Source: Chloroflexota bacterium (GTDB lineage: Bacteria; Chloroflexota; Dehalococcoidia; Lucifugimonadales; Lucifugimonadaceae). From it: a stretch of 32,278 bases of DNA. Position numbers and translations under genes: made by a program. Location: assembly GCA_024275195.1 (NCBI GenBank), contig JAJRZP010000151.1:1-32278 (forward strand). The letters run 5' to 3'. This document shows positions 1 through 8,459 of the stretch, piece after piece; position 1 is the stretch's first letter, and every line of letters begins with the position of its first letter. The notes beneath the pieces are model-generated. The model saw only the letters and a list, made by a program, of their open reading frames with translations, made no database searches and was not told where the DNA came from.

Positions 1-2
1 CG

Positions 3-1241
3 GGTCGACGACTCGAGTGGACGTACATGATGGCTGCCGACATGCGACGTCGCGCCGAACTGACCGATGGAGCAACAACTCCCGCTGAAGCAAACAAGCG
101 ATGGAGTGAAGTTGAGCGCGGCAAGTACATGTGGTGGCTGCCGTTAAGCGAGATCCCGGGCAATGTATTTTCAGAACTCGACCCTCAGTTACAGGCGTAT
201 CACCGGGCACAAAACGGCGAATTTCAGCATTTCGGAGATATCCACCCGAAGATTCAAACACCGATCTACCAGATAACCGGTTGGTGGGACCGGCTGATTG
301 GGACGATCGATAACTTTGAGGGGATTACGAAGAACGGCCCCGGGGAACTCCGCGACAGGCACAGACTGATCATCGGTCCATGGGGACATGACGCGACGGA
401 GTACACCGGCAAGATCGGCCCTATCGACTACGGCCCCGAAGCTGCTACCACGTACGCCGACCTGATTGCTCGCTGGTATGACTTCGATCTCAAGGGTGTC
501 GACAATGGAGTAGGTGATGAAGCACCGGTACAGATGTGGGTGCTTGGTGAGGATAAATGGCGTGGTGAGAATGAATGGCCACTGGCTCGGACCGAGTACA
601 CCGAGTTCTATCTTCACTCTTCAGGCAGCGCGAACACGGTTGGTGGCGACGGCATCCTGTCGTTGGAAAAACCGACACCTGACGGGAGCGAATTCGATGA
701 ATATATATACGACCCGCGCGACCCGGTAATGAGCTTGATGCGTGCCGATTCGCAGGCAGCACCGGTCGATCAATCACCACACGATCATCGGGAAGACATC
801 CTCGTGTACGACTTTCCAGTTTTCGGCGAGGATATCGAGATCACAGGTCCGGTCTCTCTCAGGTTATGGGCGCGAACTGACGGGTTGGACACCGATTGGA
901 CGGCAAAGCTGGCGGTTGTGTACGAGGATGGCATGGCTGTAAACCTTACGTATGGAATCATGCGCGCTCAGTACAGAGACGGTTACGAAAATCCGACATT
1001 GCTCGAACCCGGCGAGATTGCTGAATATACGATCAAGCTGAATCCGATAGGTTGTATGTTCAAGCGGGGCCAGAAGTTGCGCCTGTACGTTTCCAGTTCA
1101 GATTTTCCGAACTTCGATAGGAACCACAACACCGGCAAGGACTACTGGAGTGACGCAGAACTGCGGATTGCCAGACAGACGATATTCCATTCGAGCGACC
1201 GACCATCACACCTCGTCCTTCCCGTAATACCGCGCCAGTAA
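3..1241 (+). CDS. CocE/NonD-family serine hydrolase, 5'-truncated by the window edge
   Basis: The reading frame is open to the first base of the window, so the N-terminal part, including the serine nucleophile, lies outside. The visible part has TGWWDRL, which matches the GWYD-type catalytic Asp region of the family, and IIGPWGHD, which matches the catalytic His region. After about residue 190 comes a beta-rich stretch typical of the X-Pro dipeptidyl-peptidase C-terminal domain (PITGPVSLRLWA-like, ending RQTIFHSSDRPSHLVLPVIP). The family hydrolyses acyl esters or amides, for example cocaine esterase, cephalosporin esters and X-Pro peptides. The substrate here cannot be read from sequence. The stop is TAA. 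An ATG at position 27 exists but falls inside the conserved fold, so it is not a credible true start. Confidence 0.87.
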   Translation, partial: GRRLEWTYMMAADMRRRAELTDGATTPAEANKRWSEVERGKYMWWLPLSEIPGNVFSELDPQLQAYHRAQNGEFQHFGDIHPKIQTPIYQITGWWDRLIGTIDNFEGITKNGPGELRDRHRLIIGPWGHDATEYTGKIGPIDYGPEAATTYADLIARWYDFDLKGVDNGVGDEAPVQMWVLGEDKWRGENEWPLARTEYTEFYLHSSGSANTVGGDGILSLEKPTPDGSEFDEYIYDPRDPVMSLMRADSQAAPVDQSPHDHREDILVYDFPVFGEDIEITGPVSLRLWARTDGLDTDWTAKLAVVYEDGMAVNLTYGIMRAQYRDGYENPTLLEPGEIAEYTIKLNPIGCMFKRGQKLRLYVSSSDFPNFDRNHNTGKDYWSDAELRIARQTIFHSSDRPSHLVLPVIPRQ

Positions 1242-1312
1242 CGTCATACAGACGGGTTCTGTGCAGATTCGATCCTGTGTTCCGGCGTTCACTGTGATTG
1301 AATAGAACTGAT

Positions 1313-1909
1313 ATGAGCGATCAACAACAAAGTTATTTTCAACAGGTGAAGGCATCCCGTCGCATGTTCGGGTTTCTGGGACTGATGCTCGGAGGCACGG
1401 CCGGGGCGATGACCGGTGTAGCTATCAAAGGACTGATAGGGGATCCTCTGGTTTCGGGTAGTGGGGCACTGGCGTTTTATGCCGCGTTCGGTCTCAGCTC
1501 ACTGATGACCATGTACGTCATGCTCAACTACTTGACGATGAACTTGCGAGTTTCGAGCGACGGAGTCGACATTCGGCTTGGAATGAAATCATCGGTTGTA
1601 AACGGGGTTGACATCAAAGATGTTCGAATAGCTGAACCCAAGTCGAGAATGATCCGGGTGGCGGCGCAGGCAAGACCGGATATGCGCAGCATTGCGAAGC
1701 TGTGGAGCGTACTCGGGGTGAAGACCGGGATTGAAATCGATATCCGGCAAACCAACTCCGGTGGCGACGACCGGATAGAAACGTGGTTCATAGCCTCGAA
1801 CGACCCCGAAACGCTTAACGGAAAAATAAACTTACTGATTCTGACGCCCGCGCGAGATGATTCCGGTGAGGCGGACTTGAAAACAGAAGGCACGTCTGAG
1901 GTTACTTAG
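1313..1909 (+). CDS. Hypothetical membrane protein, two N-terminal TM segments plus soluble PH-like tail
   Basis: This protein of about 198 residues is not recognised as a named family. A short polar N-terminus (MSDQQQSYFQQ) is followed by two hydrophobic segments at about residues 19-45 and 50-75. The C-terminal part has alternating beta-type sequence (LRVSSDGVDIRLGM, VDIKDVRIAEP, TGIEIDIRQ) resembling the PH-like domain of small bacterial membrane proteins; that resemblance is an inference. The ATG at 1313 was chosen; an in-frame TTG at 1298 would add five residues. Neither has a strong Shine-Dalgarno. Its TAG stop overlaps the stop of the convergent aldo/keto reductase by four bases. Confidence 0.7.
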   Translation: MSDQQQSYFQQVKASRRMFGFLGLMLGGTAGAMTGVAIKGLIGDPLVSGSGALAFYAAFGLSSLMTMYVMLNYLTMNLRVSSDGVDIRLGMKSSVVNGVDIKDVRIAEPKSRMIRVAAQARPDMRSIAKLWSVLGVKTGIEIDIRQTNSGGDDRIETWFIASNDPETLNGKINLLILTPARDDSGEADLKTEGTSEVT

Positions 1910-2946
1910 TCGCCGCCAACATACTGGTCGGTAGCCTCGTTGAGCGCTTCGAATTCGTCAGCCGATAAATTCCACGTCATAGCCAGCGCATTATCGGTCG
2001 CCTGAGCCGCCGATTTCGCCCCCGGAATGGGCAGCGTGTTTCTTGCGATGAGCCAGTTCAGTACCACCTGAGAAGCAGAGGCATTGTGAGCATTTGCAAT
2101 GTCACTCATGAGCGATATCAGCGGTGGCAGCATTTTTAGTCGTTTGCGTGCCCATCTCCATCTACGCAGCAGTGGTGGAGGGTTCTCGGTGCGGTACTTT
2201 CCAGTGAGCAGACCTTCAGATAGTGGACCGTACGAGATAACCGAGATACCCAGATCATGGCACGTATCCAGAATTCCATTCGATTCGATCTTGCGGTTTA
2301 GCAGGCTGTAGCCGACCTGATTCGTTGCGAGGACGACTCCACGCCTTGAGAGAAGTTCATGGGCACGCTTCGTCTGCTCTGCCGAAAAGTTTGAAACCCC
2401 CACCGCTTTGACCAGCCCGTCCTGTGCTGCATCGGCAAGTGCATCGACCCAGTACTCGAAACTGCGAGGTCGAAAGGGGAAATGGATCTGGTAGAGATCT
2501 ATCGAATCGGCATTGAGACGGCGAAGGCTTGCATTGACCGCCCGACGAAGCGAAAATCGATGCCACCTCCACGGATAAGGAAAGAATTTTGTTGCCACCA
2601 GCGGTCTGGCAGATGATGCGTTCTGGGGCGTGACTGCGCCGTTGACCAGACCGCCTACTATTCGTTCAGAGCGACCTCGGCCATAGATTTCGGCAGTATC
2701 AAACCAGTTGATTCCATGTTGGATACTCGCGGCGTAGGCTTCGAACAGATCGACATCGGAATACGAGCGACCGTATCCCCAGTAAAACGCTCCACCCCAC
2801 TGCCAGGTACCAGTTCCGATTGGGCTGACTTTCAGATCGGATTGTCCGAGTGAGGTGAGTTTTGTTGCCGTGGTCACGAGATTCGCGGAGTTGTTGTCGT
2901 TGGGATTCACTGCCACAAGGTTACGGCCTATCACGTAAATCGGCAT
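1906..2946 (-). CDS. Aldo/keto reductase
   Basis: This is a NAD(P)H-dependent oxidoreductase of the AKR (beta/alpha)8 fold, reducing aldehydes or ketones in the cytoplasm. The catalytic tetrad is visible: Asp83 and Tyr88 in WFDTAEIYGRG, Lys in VATKFFPYP and His in LYQIHFP. The cofactor end carries the usual LPIPGAKSAAQATDNALA block. The full frame is 346 residues, slightly longer than a typical AKR. The first 23 residues (up to NLV) are not family-like, so translation may instead start at the in-frame GTG near 2877, just before TTATKLTSLGQSDLKV. It is divergent from the sulfatase at 3024 and convergent with the membrane protein at 1313-1909. Physiological substrate unknown. Confidence 0.9.
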   Translation of the reverse strand: MPIYVIGRNLVAVNPNDNNSANLVTTATKLTSLGQSDLKVSPIGTGTWQWGGAFYWGYGRSYSDVDLFEAYAASIQHGINWFDTAEIYGRGRSERIVGGLVNGAVTPQNASSARPLVATKFFPYPWRWHRFSLRRAVNASLRRLNADSIDLYQIHFPFRPRSFEYWVDALADAAQDGLVKAVGVSNFSAEQTKRAHELLSRRGVVLATNQVGYSLLNRKIESNGILDTCHDLGISVISYGPLSEGLLTGKYRTENPPPLLRRWRWARKRLKMLPPLISLMSDIANAHNASASQVVLNWLIARNTLPIPGAKSAAQATDNALAMTWNLSADEFEALNEATDQYVGGD

Positions 2947-3023
2947 TGATACCCGTTCAATACTGGCTTAGTCTTCCGGCAGAATCCAATGAATCCCGAT
3001 GGTGCCGAACAAGCGCACTCGGA

Positions 3024-4541
3024 ATGCACGACCGGAGTAGTACATTGTCCGCAGTTCAACCGCGACCTAATATCGTTTTTCTGTTCCCTGACCAGTTTCG
3101 AGCCGATTTTGCCGGGTGCAACGGTGCCGACTGGTTACAGACGCCAAATATCGATTCGATTGCAGAGAATGGCGTGCGTTATACAAATTCATTCTCGGCA
3201 TCACCGATCTGTGTGCCCGCCCGTACGGCGCTGTTGACGGGAATGAACGCCATGCGAAACGGTGTCATGGGCAATCTTCAGAATCTTAGGGCTGACTGGC
3301 GGGATGCCGGTCTGCGCACGTGGCCTGAAATTCTCGGAGAAAACGGCTACTACACAGCGGGCATCGGCAAGATGCACTTCTACCCGTGGGACGAGCGACG
3401 CGGTTTCCAGTATCGGGTTGTCTGCGAGGACAAGCGCTGGCTTGAAGTACGCGACGACTACTATCACTACCTGCGTCGGCACGGTCTACGAAAGCTGCAC
3501 GGCAATGAAATGCCCGGCTACCACGAGAACAAAGGGGCAGTGATCCACAACGTTCCATGGGAGCACTCGTGGGATAGGTTTGTGGGTTCGGAAGCAGTGA
3601 AATTCATCGAGGATTACGGTGCTGACCAGCCGTTCGCCATGATGGTCGGCTTCCCCGGCCCCCACTGCCCGTACGATCCTGGCGAACGATTTCTGGAAGG
3701 AATAGACGAATCGAAGATTCCTGAGGCTGCACCCGAGGTGCCGGGCCATACTCCCCATCTGCGCCAAGGCAATATTGATGGCAATAAGCGGCCATGGAAC
3801 GGTGTTGACTACACCGAGTTCCCGGATTCGGCAAAGCACACGGTTAGGAAGCACTACTCGGGATTGGTACAGCAAATCGACTTCGAAGTCGGGGCGATTC
3901 TGGATGCACTACGGAAAAGAGGATTGCTCGAAAACACGTACGTCATCCTAGCTTCCGATCACGGCGACTATCTCGGTGATCATAACCTGATCGGCAAAGC
4001 ATCGTTTTATGAATCGGCAATACGGGTGCCAATGGTTGCCATGGGACCGGGTATTGAGGCAGGTCAGGTTCAGGAAGGCATGGTCGAACTACGCGACGTT
4101 ACTGCAACGATGCTCGCCTGGGCAGGGGTTGAGCAGCCGGGCTGGTATGACGCCATGCCGCTGCCGGGCGAGGGCATGCCGGGCGACTCGGCCCGAGAGA
4201 ACATCTTCGGCCTTCTCGGTGACGGTTGGATGAATTTCGATGGTCGTTACAAACTGCATAAGTACCGGACTGGCGAGACACTTCTGTTCGACATGCTGAA
4301 CGATCCGCAAGAGCAGGTGAATCTGTACGAGAACGCCGAGTTTGCGGATATAGTGCGGCGGCTGGAGGTTGAACTGACTGTCGAGTTGATGGAGTCGGTG
4401 GAGTCCTCGATGGACGACCGGCTGGCACAGAACGGTGACATGTCGCAGGATCCGACATTTGGTTACGAAAGCTGGGTTCGCCCGTGGCCCAATGCGCCAA
4501 GGACAAGTTCGCCAACCTATGAGAAACCGAAGACTGTATAA
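3024..4541 (+). CDS. Type I sulfatase (Cys-type, formylglycine-dependent)
   Basis: This hydrolyses sulfate esters and needs formylglycine maturation by an FGE- or anSME-type enzyme not present in the window. From the start at 3024 it is 505 residues. RPNIVFLFPDQFRADF supplies the first metal ligands (Asp23, Gln24). The maturation motif is C63-V-P-A-R67, followed by TALLTG. ASDHGDYLGDH (Asp312, His313) and the Lys in IGKASFYES complete a typical active site. The DQ plus SDHGDYLGDH pattern is closest to choline-sulfatase or heparan-type sulfatases, but the substrate is uncertain. The open frame runs back to 2862, but that part overlaps the divergent reductase and is not sulfatase-like, so ATG 3024 is preferred. 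No signal peptide is seen, so a cytoplasmic location is possible. Confidence 0.92.
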   Translation: MHDRSSTLSAVQPRPNIVFLFPDQFRADFAGCNGADWLQTPNIDSIAENGVRYTNSFSASPICVPARTALLTGMNAMRNGVMGNLQNLRADWRDAGLRTWPEILGENGYYTAGIGKMHFYPWDERRGFQYRVVCEDKRWLEVRDDYYHYLRRHGLRKLHGNEMPGYHENKGAVIHNVPWEHSWDRFVGSEAVKFIEDYGADQPFAMMVGFPGPHCPYDPGERFLEGIDESKIPEAAPEVPGHTPHLRQGNIDGNKRPWNGVDYTEFPDSAKHTVRKHYSGLVQQIDFEVGAILDALRKRGLLENTYVILASDHGDYLGDHNLIGKASFYESAIRVPMVAMGPGIEAGQVQEGMVELRDVTATMLAWAGVEQPGWYDAMPLPGEGMPGDSARENIFGLLGDGWMNFDGRYKLHKYRTGETLLFDMLNDPQEQVNLYENAEFADIVRRLEVELTVELMESVESSMDDRLAQNGDMSQDPTFGYESWVRPWPNAPRTSSPTYEKPKTV

Positions 4542-4714
4542 ATGACGAACTACTTCTCCTGTGGGAGAAAATCCGATTCAGTGACCAGAAAGTAGGCACG
4601 ATCAAACTAATAATGGTGTGACCGTACCGAAAACACCTTTGCCACTGAGCTATCCAACCCAGCCCTCTACCTCAGATGAGGATGTTTAAACACATTCTTA
4701 TACAGGAGCCACCG

Positions 4715-6394
4715 ATGCCAGAAAACCCAGCGTCCGAACCCATCAAGAAACCAAATATCATCGTGATGATGGTCGACGATCTGGGGTACTCCGATCTTGG
4801 GTGCTATGGCGGTGAGATAAGCACCCCGAATATCGATTCACTCGGCTATAACGGCTTGCGATTTACCCAGATGTACAACGGCGCCAGATGCTGTCCATCA
4901 AGAGCGGCGTTGCTGACGGGCCTGCATCCCCATCAGGCAGGTATCGGCCAGATGACGGCTGATCTCGGGGTTCCTGCCTACCAGGGCTACTTGCGAGAGG
5001 GCTGTGTGACTATCGCCGAGGTGATGAAGACCGCCGGATATCGGACGATGATTTCTGGCAAGTGGCACGTTTCTGGCAGTTGGGACAATCGAAATCGAGA
5101 TAACTGGATTCTGGGCGATAAGAAGCATCCACTGCCCAAGCAACGTGGCTTCGATCGGTCGTTCGGCTTGCTCAACGCCGCCGATTCCTTCTGGAACCCG
5201 AAATCTCTCATCCTTGAGGACGTTCTAATCGACGTCGAAACCAACGACTTCCATATGACCGACGCGATCGGCGATCACGCGGTGAACCAGATCGAGGAAT
5301 CGGTCGAGATGGGCATGCCGTTCTTCCAGTACGTTGCCTTCACTGCGCCCCACTGGCCGCTTCATGCATGGGAAGACGACATCGTGAAGTATGAAGGCAA
5401 ATACATGGCCGGGTACGATGCCATTCGCACGTCACGCCACGAACAGCAGAAGGGTCTCGGGGTTGTTGACGACGGGTGGGTGATTTCACCTCGAGATTCC
5501 GACTCGCCCGATTGGAACGACGTTCAAAACAAGGAATACGAAGACATTCGCATGGCAACCTACGCCGCCATGATCGAACAAGTAGATCGTACTGTCGGCC
5601 GGATAGTGGATTCACTCAAAAAGGCTGGCGTGTTCGAAAACACCGTCATCATGTTCCTGTCAGACAACGGTGGTTGTGCCGAGTTGTTCCAAGAGGATTC
5701 AGACTGGCCGGACGCCTCGCAGTGGGAGACTTCGACTACGCTTGATGGTGAGCCGGTGCGTGTTGGCGACATTCCTGAGCTGCGACCCGGCCCTGACACA
5801 ACGTTTCAGGCGGTTGAGCTTCCGTGGGCAAATGTTTCTGACGCTCCGTTCCGCCTGTTCAAGCGTTGGGTTCACGAAGGTGGGATTTCAACGCCGTTTA
5901 TCGTTCACTGGCCCGAGGGAATTGAGAAACCGAACATCCTGAACAATCCGATGCACATCATCGATATTTCAGCGACGTGCTACGACATTGCCGGAGCGCA
6001 GTATCCAAAGGAGCATCACGACACGGAGATTACTCCGCTGGAAGGCGAGAGTTTCCTGCCTGCACTGCAGGGGCGAAAGCTGGAACGTGAGCATCCGATC
6101 ACGATCGAACACGAAGGCAATCGCGGGGTACGTGTTGGTGATTGGAAGCTAGTCGCAGAGTGGGACAAGCCGTGGGAGTTGTACAACATTTCGGACGACC
6201 GCACAGAGCAGAACGATCTGATCGACGGGGAGAAAGACCGTGCGAAGGAGCTCAAGAAGCAGTATTTCGAGTGGGCAGAGCGCGCAGAAGTTCTACCGTG
6301 GCCGGTCGATCCGAACGTGTTGGCAAAGCGGTTGAAAGGCGAACACGCCCATATCTCGCAGCACCGGGCAGCCACTGACGGAGTCTGGAAGTAG
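4715..6394 (+). CDS. Arylsulfatase (Cys-type, formylglycine-dependent)
   Basis: This second sulfatase (559 residues) is of a different subfamily from the upstream one. PNIIVMMVDDLGYSDLGCYG gives the metal-binding Asp21-Asp22. The maturation motif is C59-C-P-S-R63, with the first Cys expected to become formylglycine, followed by AALLTGLHPHQAGIG. HVSGKWH-type and FLSDNGG (Asp317, Asn318) motifs complete the AtsA-like site. The C-terminus has the usual WKLVAEWDKPWELYNISDDRTE block. An AGGAG at 4704-4708 lies six bases before ATG 4715 and decides the start over an in-frame ATG at 4676. It follows the first sulfatase on the same strand after 173 bases, so they may be co-transcribed. The stop is TAG. 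Confidence 0.93.
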   Translation: MPENPASEPIKKPNIIVMMVDDLGYSDLGCYGGEISTPNIDSLGYNGLRFTQMYNGARCCPSRAALLTGLHPHQAGIGQMTADLGVPAYQGYLREGCVTIAEVMKTAGYRTMISGKWHVSGSWDNRNRDNWILGDKKHPLPKQRGFDRSFGLLNAADSFWNPKSLILEDVLIDVETNDFHMTDAIGDHAVNQIEESVEMGMPFFQYVAFTAPHWPLHAWEDDIVKYEGKYMAGYDAIRTSRHEQQKGLGVVDDGWVISPRDSDSPDWNDVQNKEYEDIRMATYAAMIEQVDRTVGRIVDSLKKAGVFENTVIMFLSDNGGCAELFQEDSDWPDASQWETSTTLDGEPVRVGDIPELRPGPDTTFQAVELPWANVSDAPFRLFKRWVHEGGISTPFIVHWPEGIEKPNILNNPMHIIDISATCYDIAGAQYPKEHHDTEITPLEGESFLPALQGRKLEREHPITIEHEGNRGVRVGDWKLVAEWDKPWELYNISDDRTEQNDLIDGEKDRAKELKKQYFEWAERAEVLPWPVDPNVLAKRLKGEHAHISQHRAATDGVWK

Positions 6395-6582
6395 TGATCT
6401 GGTCGGCTGGCGTGGCAGTCAGCGTTTGATCTCTCGAATTCAGGAGTACCGAGTAAGGCGTATTGGTAGGTCGGGCGAAACAAGTGCACGTCGCGACGAT
6501 GTCGCCACAGCCGTTAACTTGCAGCCGGAACCAGCGCATATACTGTCGGAACAATTTGACACGTTGTTCATGGAGTTTCTTG

Positions 6583-7164
6583 ATGGCTAGTTGGAATCTG
6601 CGGAGAGCAAAACACGGGATTGTGATAGTTGCGATAGCGCTGTTCACCCTTGCGTTGACGGCATGTGGTGGCGGTGGTGACAATGTCGAGAATTTCGAGC
6701 AGATAAGGACGGCTCCGGCAAACTACACGATCGACGATTTGAAGGCGTTCGGACTCAAAGCCAACAAGCAGTACGATGTCGAGGGGTTGCCTGACGCTGT
6801 CGACGCTTGGAAGGGTTTCTGGGGTCTGGATCCTTATAGTCGGAACGACTACGAGATACGCTTCTATCCCTCGCATGAAATCGCTGTGGCGAGTGGTAAG
6901 GAGCTGGCGATAAACGCGACCGGCGCGGAGTTCGAGGCAACTCGTGACGAACAGGTTTGGACCGAAGGCGTGAAGGATCGCTGGCAGGCGCGTGGTGTTA
7001 CCGACGTATCCAGTGGTGGATCAAGGCAGGCGCCGGGGCCGACCTACCAGGACTGGGCGATTGTTGGCAACATGGTAATTCTGTGCGACGGCTTCGATTC
7101 TGAACAGGCGTTGATCAGATGTGCCTCGCTAATCAACAATTTCCTGCCGGGTGATGCGGGATAG
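6583..7164 (+). CDS. Putative lipoprotein of unknown function
   Basis: This protein of about 193 residues has a clear lipoprotein signal: basic MASWNLRRAKHG, a hydrophobic core and the lipobox L-T-A-C with the lipidated Cys at residue 28, followed by GGGG. It should be anchored on the outer face of the membrane. The mature part (from NVENFEQIRTAPANYTIDD) contains a hydrophilic globular domain without a family I recognise. GGAG at 6572-6575, seven bases before ATG 6583, supports this start over a longer in-frame opening at 6463. It is on the sulfatase strand but separated by about 190 bases in which I see nothing else. The stop is TAG. Confidence 0.8.
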   Translation: MASWNLRRAKHGIVIVAIALFTLALTACGGGGDNVENFEQIRTAPANYTIDDLKAFGLKANKQYDVEGLPDAVDAWKGFWGLDPYSRNDYEIRFYPSHEIAVASGKELAINATGAEFEATRDEQVWTEGVKDRWQARGVTDVSSGGSRQAPGPTYQDWAIVGNMVILCDGFDSEQALIRCASLINNFLPGDAG

Positions 7165-7191
7165 TCACGAACTTGACCCGGATCTCGCTCG

Positions 7192-7659
7192 TTAGATTTC
7201 AGTGCGGCGTATGCGGTGCCACAGTGGGCCTTCCCTGCGCGCCACGATGATCACCAAGACTGCTACGAGAACGACAAGTACGGCTGAAAGTATGCAGTAC
7301 TGGCAGACAGCCTTGATTACGAACAGTTCGATAGCTGTCAGGTAGATTGATGCCAGTACGCCGATCCCCGCGATTCCGGTGACGATCTGGCGACCTCTGA
7401 GATCGTCTATCGGTGATTGATAGGCGTGCAGTGCGGCGAGCATGATGATGGCGTAAGTCCCCATGCCGAATGCCGAGACCGGGGTGCCCATTATCTTCGA
7501 CCATTTGCTGCTCAGAACCGTGTTGCACCCGCTGAGGCTGCAGCCGACTTCTGTGTGAGCGAGGGCATTCGTCGTCAAATACGTCGTCACTGCCAGGCCG
7601 ACGAGTCCGAAGAGGGCTATCAGGAGCCAGAGCTTGGAAGGCTGTGTAGAGATCGTCAT
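7192..7659 (-). CDS. VKOR-family thiol oxidase (DsbB-like role)
   Basis: This integral membrane protein of the vitamin K epoxide reductase family reoxidises a DsbA-type partner using quinone. Numbered from ATG 7659 (155 residues), it has hydrophobic helices at about 10-30, 62-80, 93-115 and 120-141. The loop cysteine pair is C40 and C45 (GCSLSGCNTV), followed by SSKWSKIMGTPVSAFGM. The quinone-proximal C119-Q-Y-C122 motif is intact, so all four functional cysteines are present. It lies directly downstream of the DsbA-like gene on the same strand, with 30 bases between. In-frame GTG 7671 and TTG 7677 are alternative starts, and no start has an ideal ribosome site. Together with its neighbour it forms a disulfide-forming pair. 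Confidence 0.9.
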   Translation of the reverse strand: MTISTQPSKLWLLIALFGLVGLAVTTYLTTNALAHTEVGCSLSGCNTVLSSKWSKIMGTPVSAFGMGTYAIIMLAALHAYQSPIDDLRGRQIVTGIAGIGVLASIYLTAIELFVIKAVCQYCILSAVLVVLVAVLVIIVARREGPLWHRIRRTEI

Positions 7660-7689
7660 TCCCTCACTCACGCTCAAAACGAACCGGCG

Positions 7690-8394
7690 CTATCGTCCTA
7701 CTTCAGCCAGTGCCTCTTCGAGCCGTACCCGGTAGAAGCCGTAATCGCGCAGCCCGCCGAGATTTACACCGTTCAGGAAAAATGTGGGTGTCGAATTGAC
7801 CCCGGCAGCTATCGCCGCGTCACGGTCGGTCTGGACTTTGGGCAGATACTTGTTCGTACTCATGCAGCCATTGAACTGCTCCATATCAAGTCCGACCATT
7901 CCGGCGAAAGCACTCAGATTCTGATCGCTGTAAGCGCCCTGATTTCCTCCGTTCCAGTTGGTGTATACGGTCTGTTCGTACTCATAGAACCGCCCCTGCT
8001 CGGCGGCGCACTCTGATGCCTCGGCCGCACGCCACGACTCGTTACCGATGAACGGGAAATGCCTGTAAAGAATGTTTACGCGCCCGGTGTCTACGTACTC
8101 ACGAACGATCTGTCGCCCTGGCCCGAGGGCGAAATTTGCGCAGACTGATCACTGAAAATCCCCGAATTCGACAAGCGTGACCGGAGCATTGGGATCGCCG
8201 ATTAGCGAGCCACCCGATAGCAGCGCCGATTCATCGGCCGTACCGCCACTTGTTGGAAGTAGGCCGACAACAGCGACGGCTGCAACAGCGATGACTACGA
8301 CCACTACCCCACCCCAGAGCAGCCATTTGCTCTTACCTGTGTTGGTGGTCGATTTTTTCGTTTTGTTTCTTCGGCGTTGTTGTCTGGACGTCAA
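7690..8394 (-). CDS. DsbA-like thioredoxin-fold disulfide oxidoreductase, predicted selenoprotein (UxxC, in-frame TGA)
   Basis: This is one continuous frame of 234 codons with a single TGA at codon 82 (bases 8149-8151). Upstream: a basic N-terminus, a membrane anchor at about residues 23-47 and GDPNAPVTLVEFGDFQ, the standard lead-in to the DsbA/BdbD active site. The expected C-x-x-C then reads TGA-Ser-Val-Cys, so the codon for the nucleophilic Cys is TGA. After it the family fold continues without shift: YVDTGRVNILYRHFPFIG, EASECAAEQGRFYEYE, then the cis-Pro loop VNSTPTFFLNG (Pro203). I read codon 82 as selenocysteine; a hairpin beginning 16 bases downstream fits a SECIS. The start is TTG at 8394 without a strong ribosome site. 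Extracytoplasmic, anchored, probably oxidising thiols of exported proteins with VKOR. The alternative is a nonsense mutation of a Cys codon. Confidence 0.85.
8113..8132 (-). promoter_or_regulatory. SECIS-like hairpin downstream of the in-frame TGA
   Basis: On the minus-strand transcript a perfect 7-bp stem (TCGCCCT pairing with AGGGCGA) closes a 6-base loop, CGGGCC. The stem starts 16 bases and the loop 23 bases after the TGA at 8151-8149, within the usual range for bacterial SECIS elements, and a G is among the first two loop bases. A lower helix GTCTG/CAGAT could extend it across an 8-base bulge. The role is inferred; SelB binding cannot be judged by eye. Confidence 0.6.
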
Positions 8395-8459
8395 TTGGGA
8401 TCTTTAAATCGGGGTGTATCCAGCCTCTACCGCTATGTAACTATATAAACGGTATCAGC

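Noticed and set aside
2862-3023. N-terminal extension of the first sulfatase.
   Set aside because: The extra 54 residues overlap the divergent reductase, are not sulfatase-like, and the family start pattern begins right after ATG 3024.
4615-4640. GGTGT...ACACC followed by TTT after the first sulfatase, as a terminator.
   Set aside because: Only 5 bp of stem with a 13-base loop and three T's; too weak to call.
4609-4672. Minus-strand text GATAGCTCAGTGGCAAAGG resembles the 5' half and D-arm of a tRNA.
   Set aside because: The D-stem halves do not pair, and no T-arm (GGTTCGA-type), anticodon arm or acceptor partner follows; at best an old fragment or chance.
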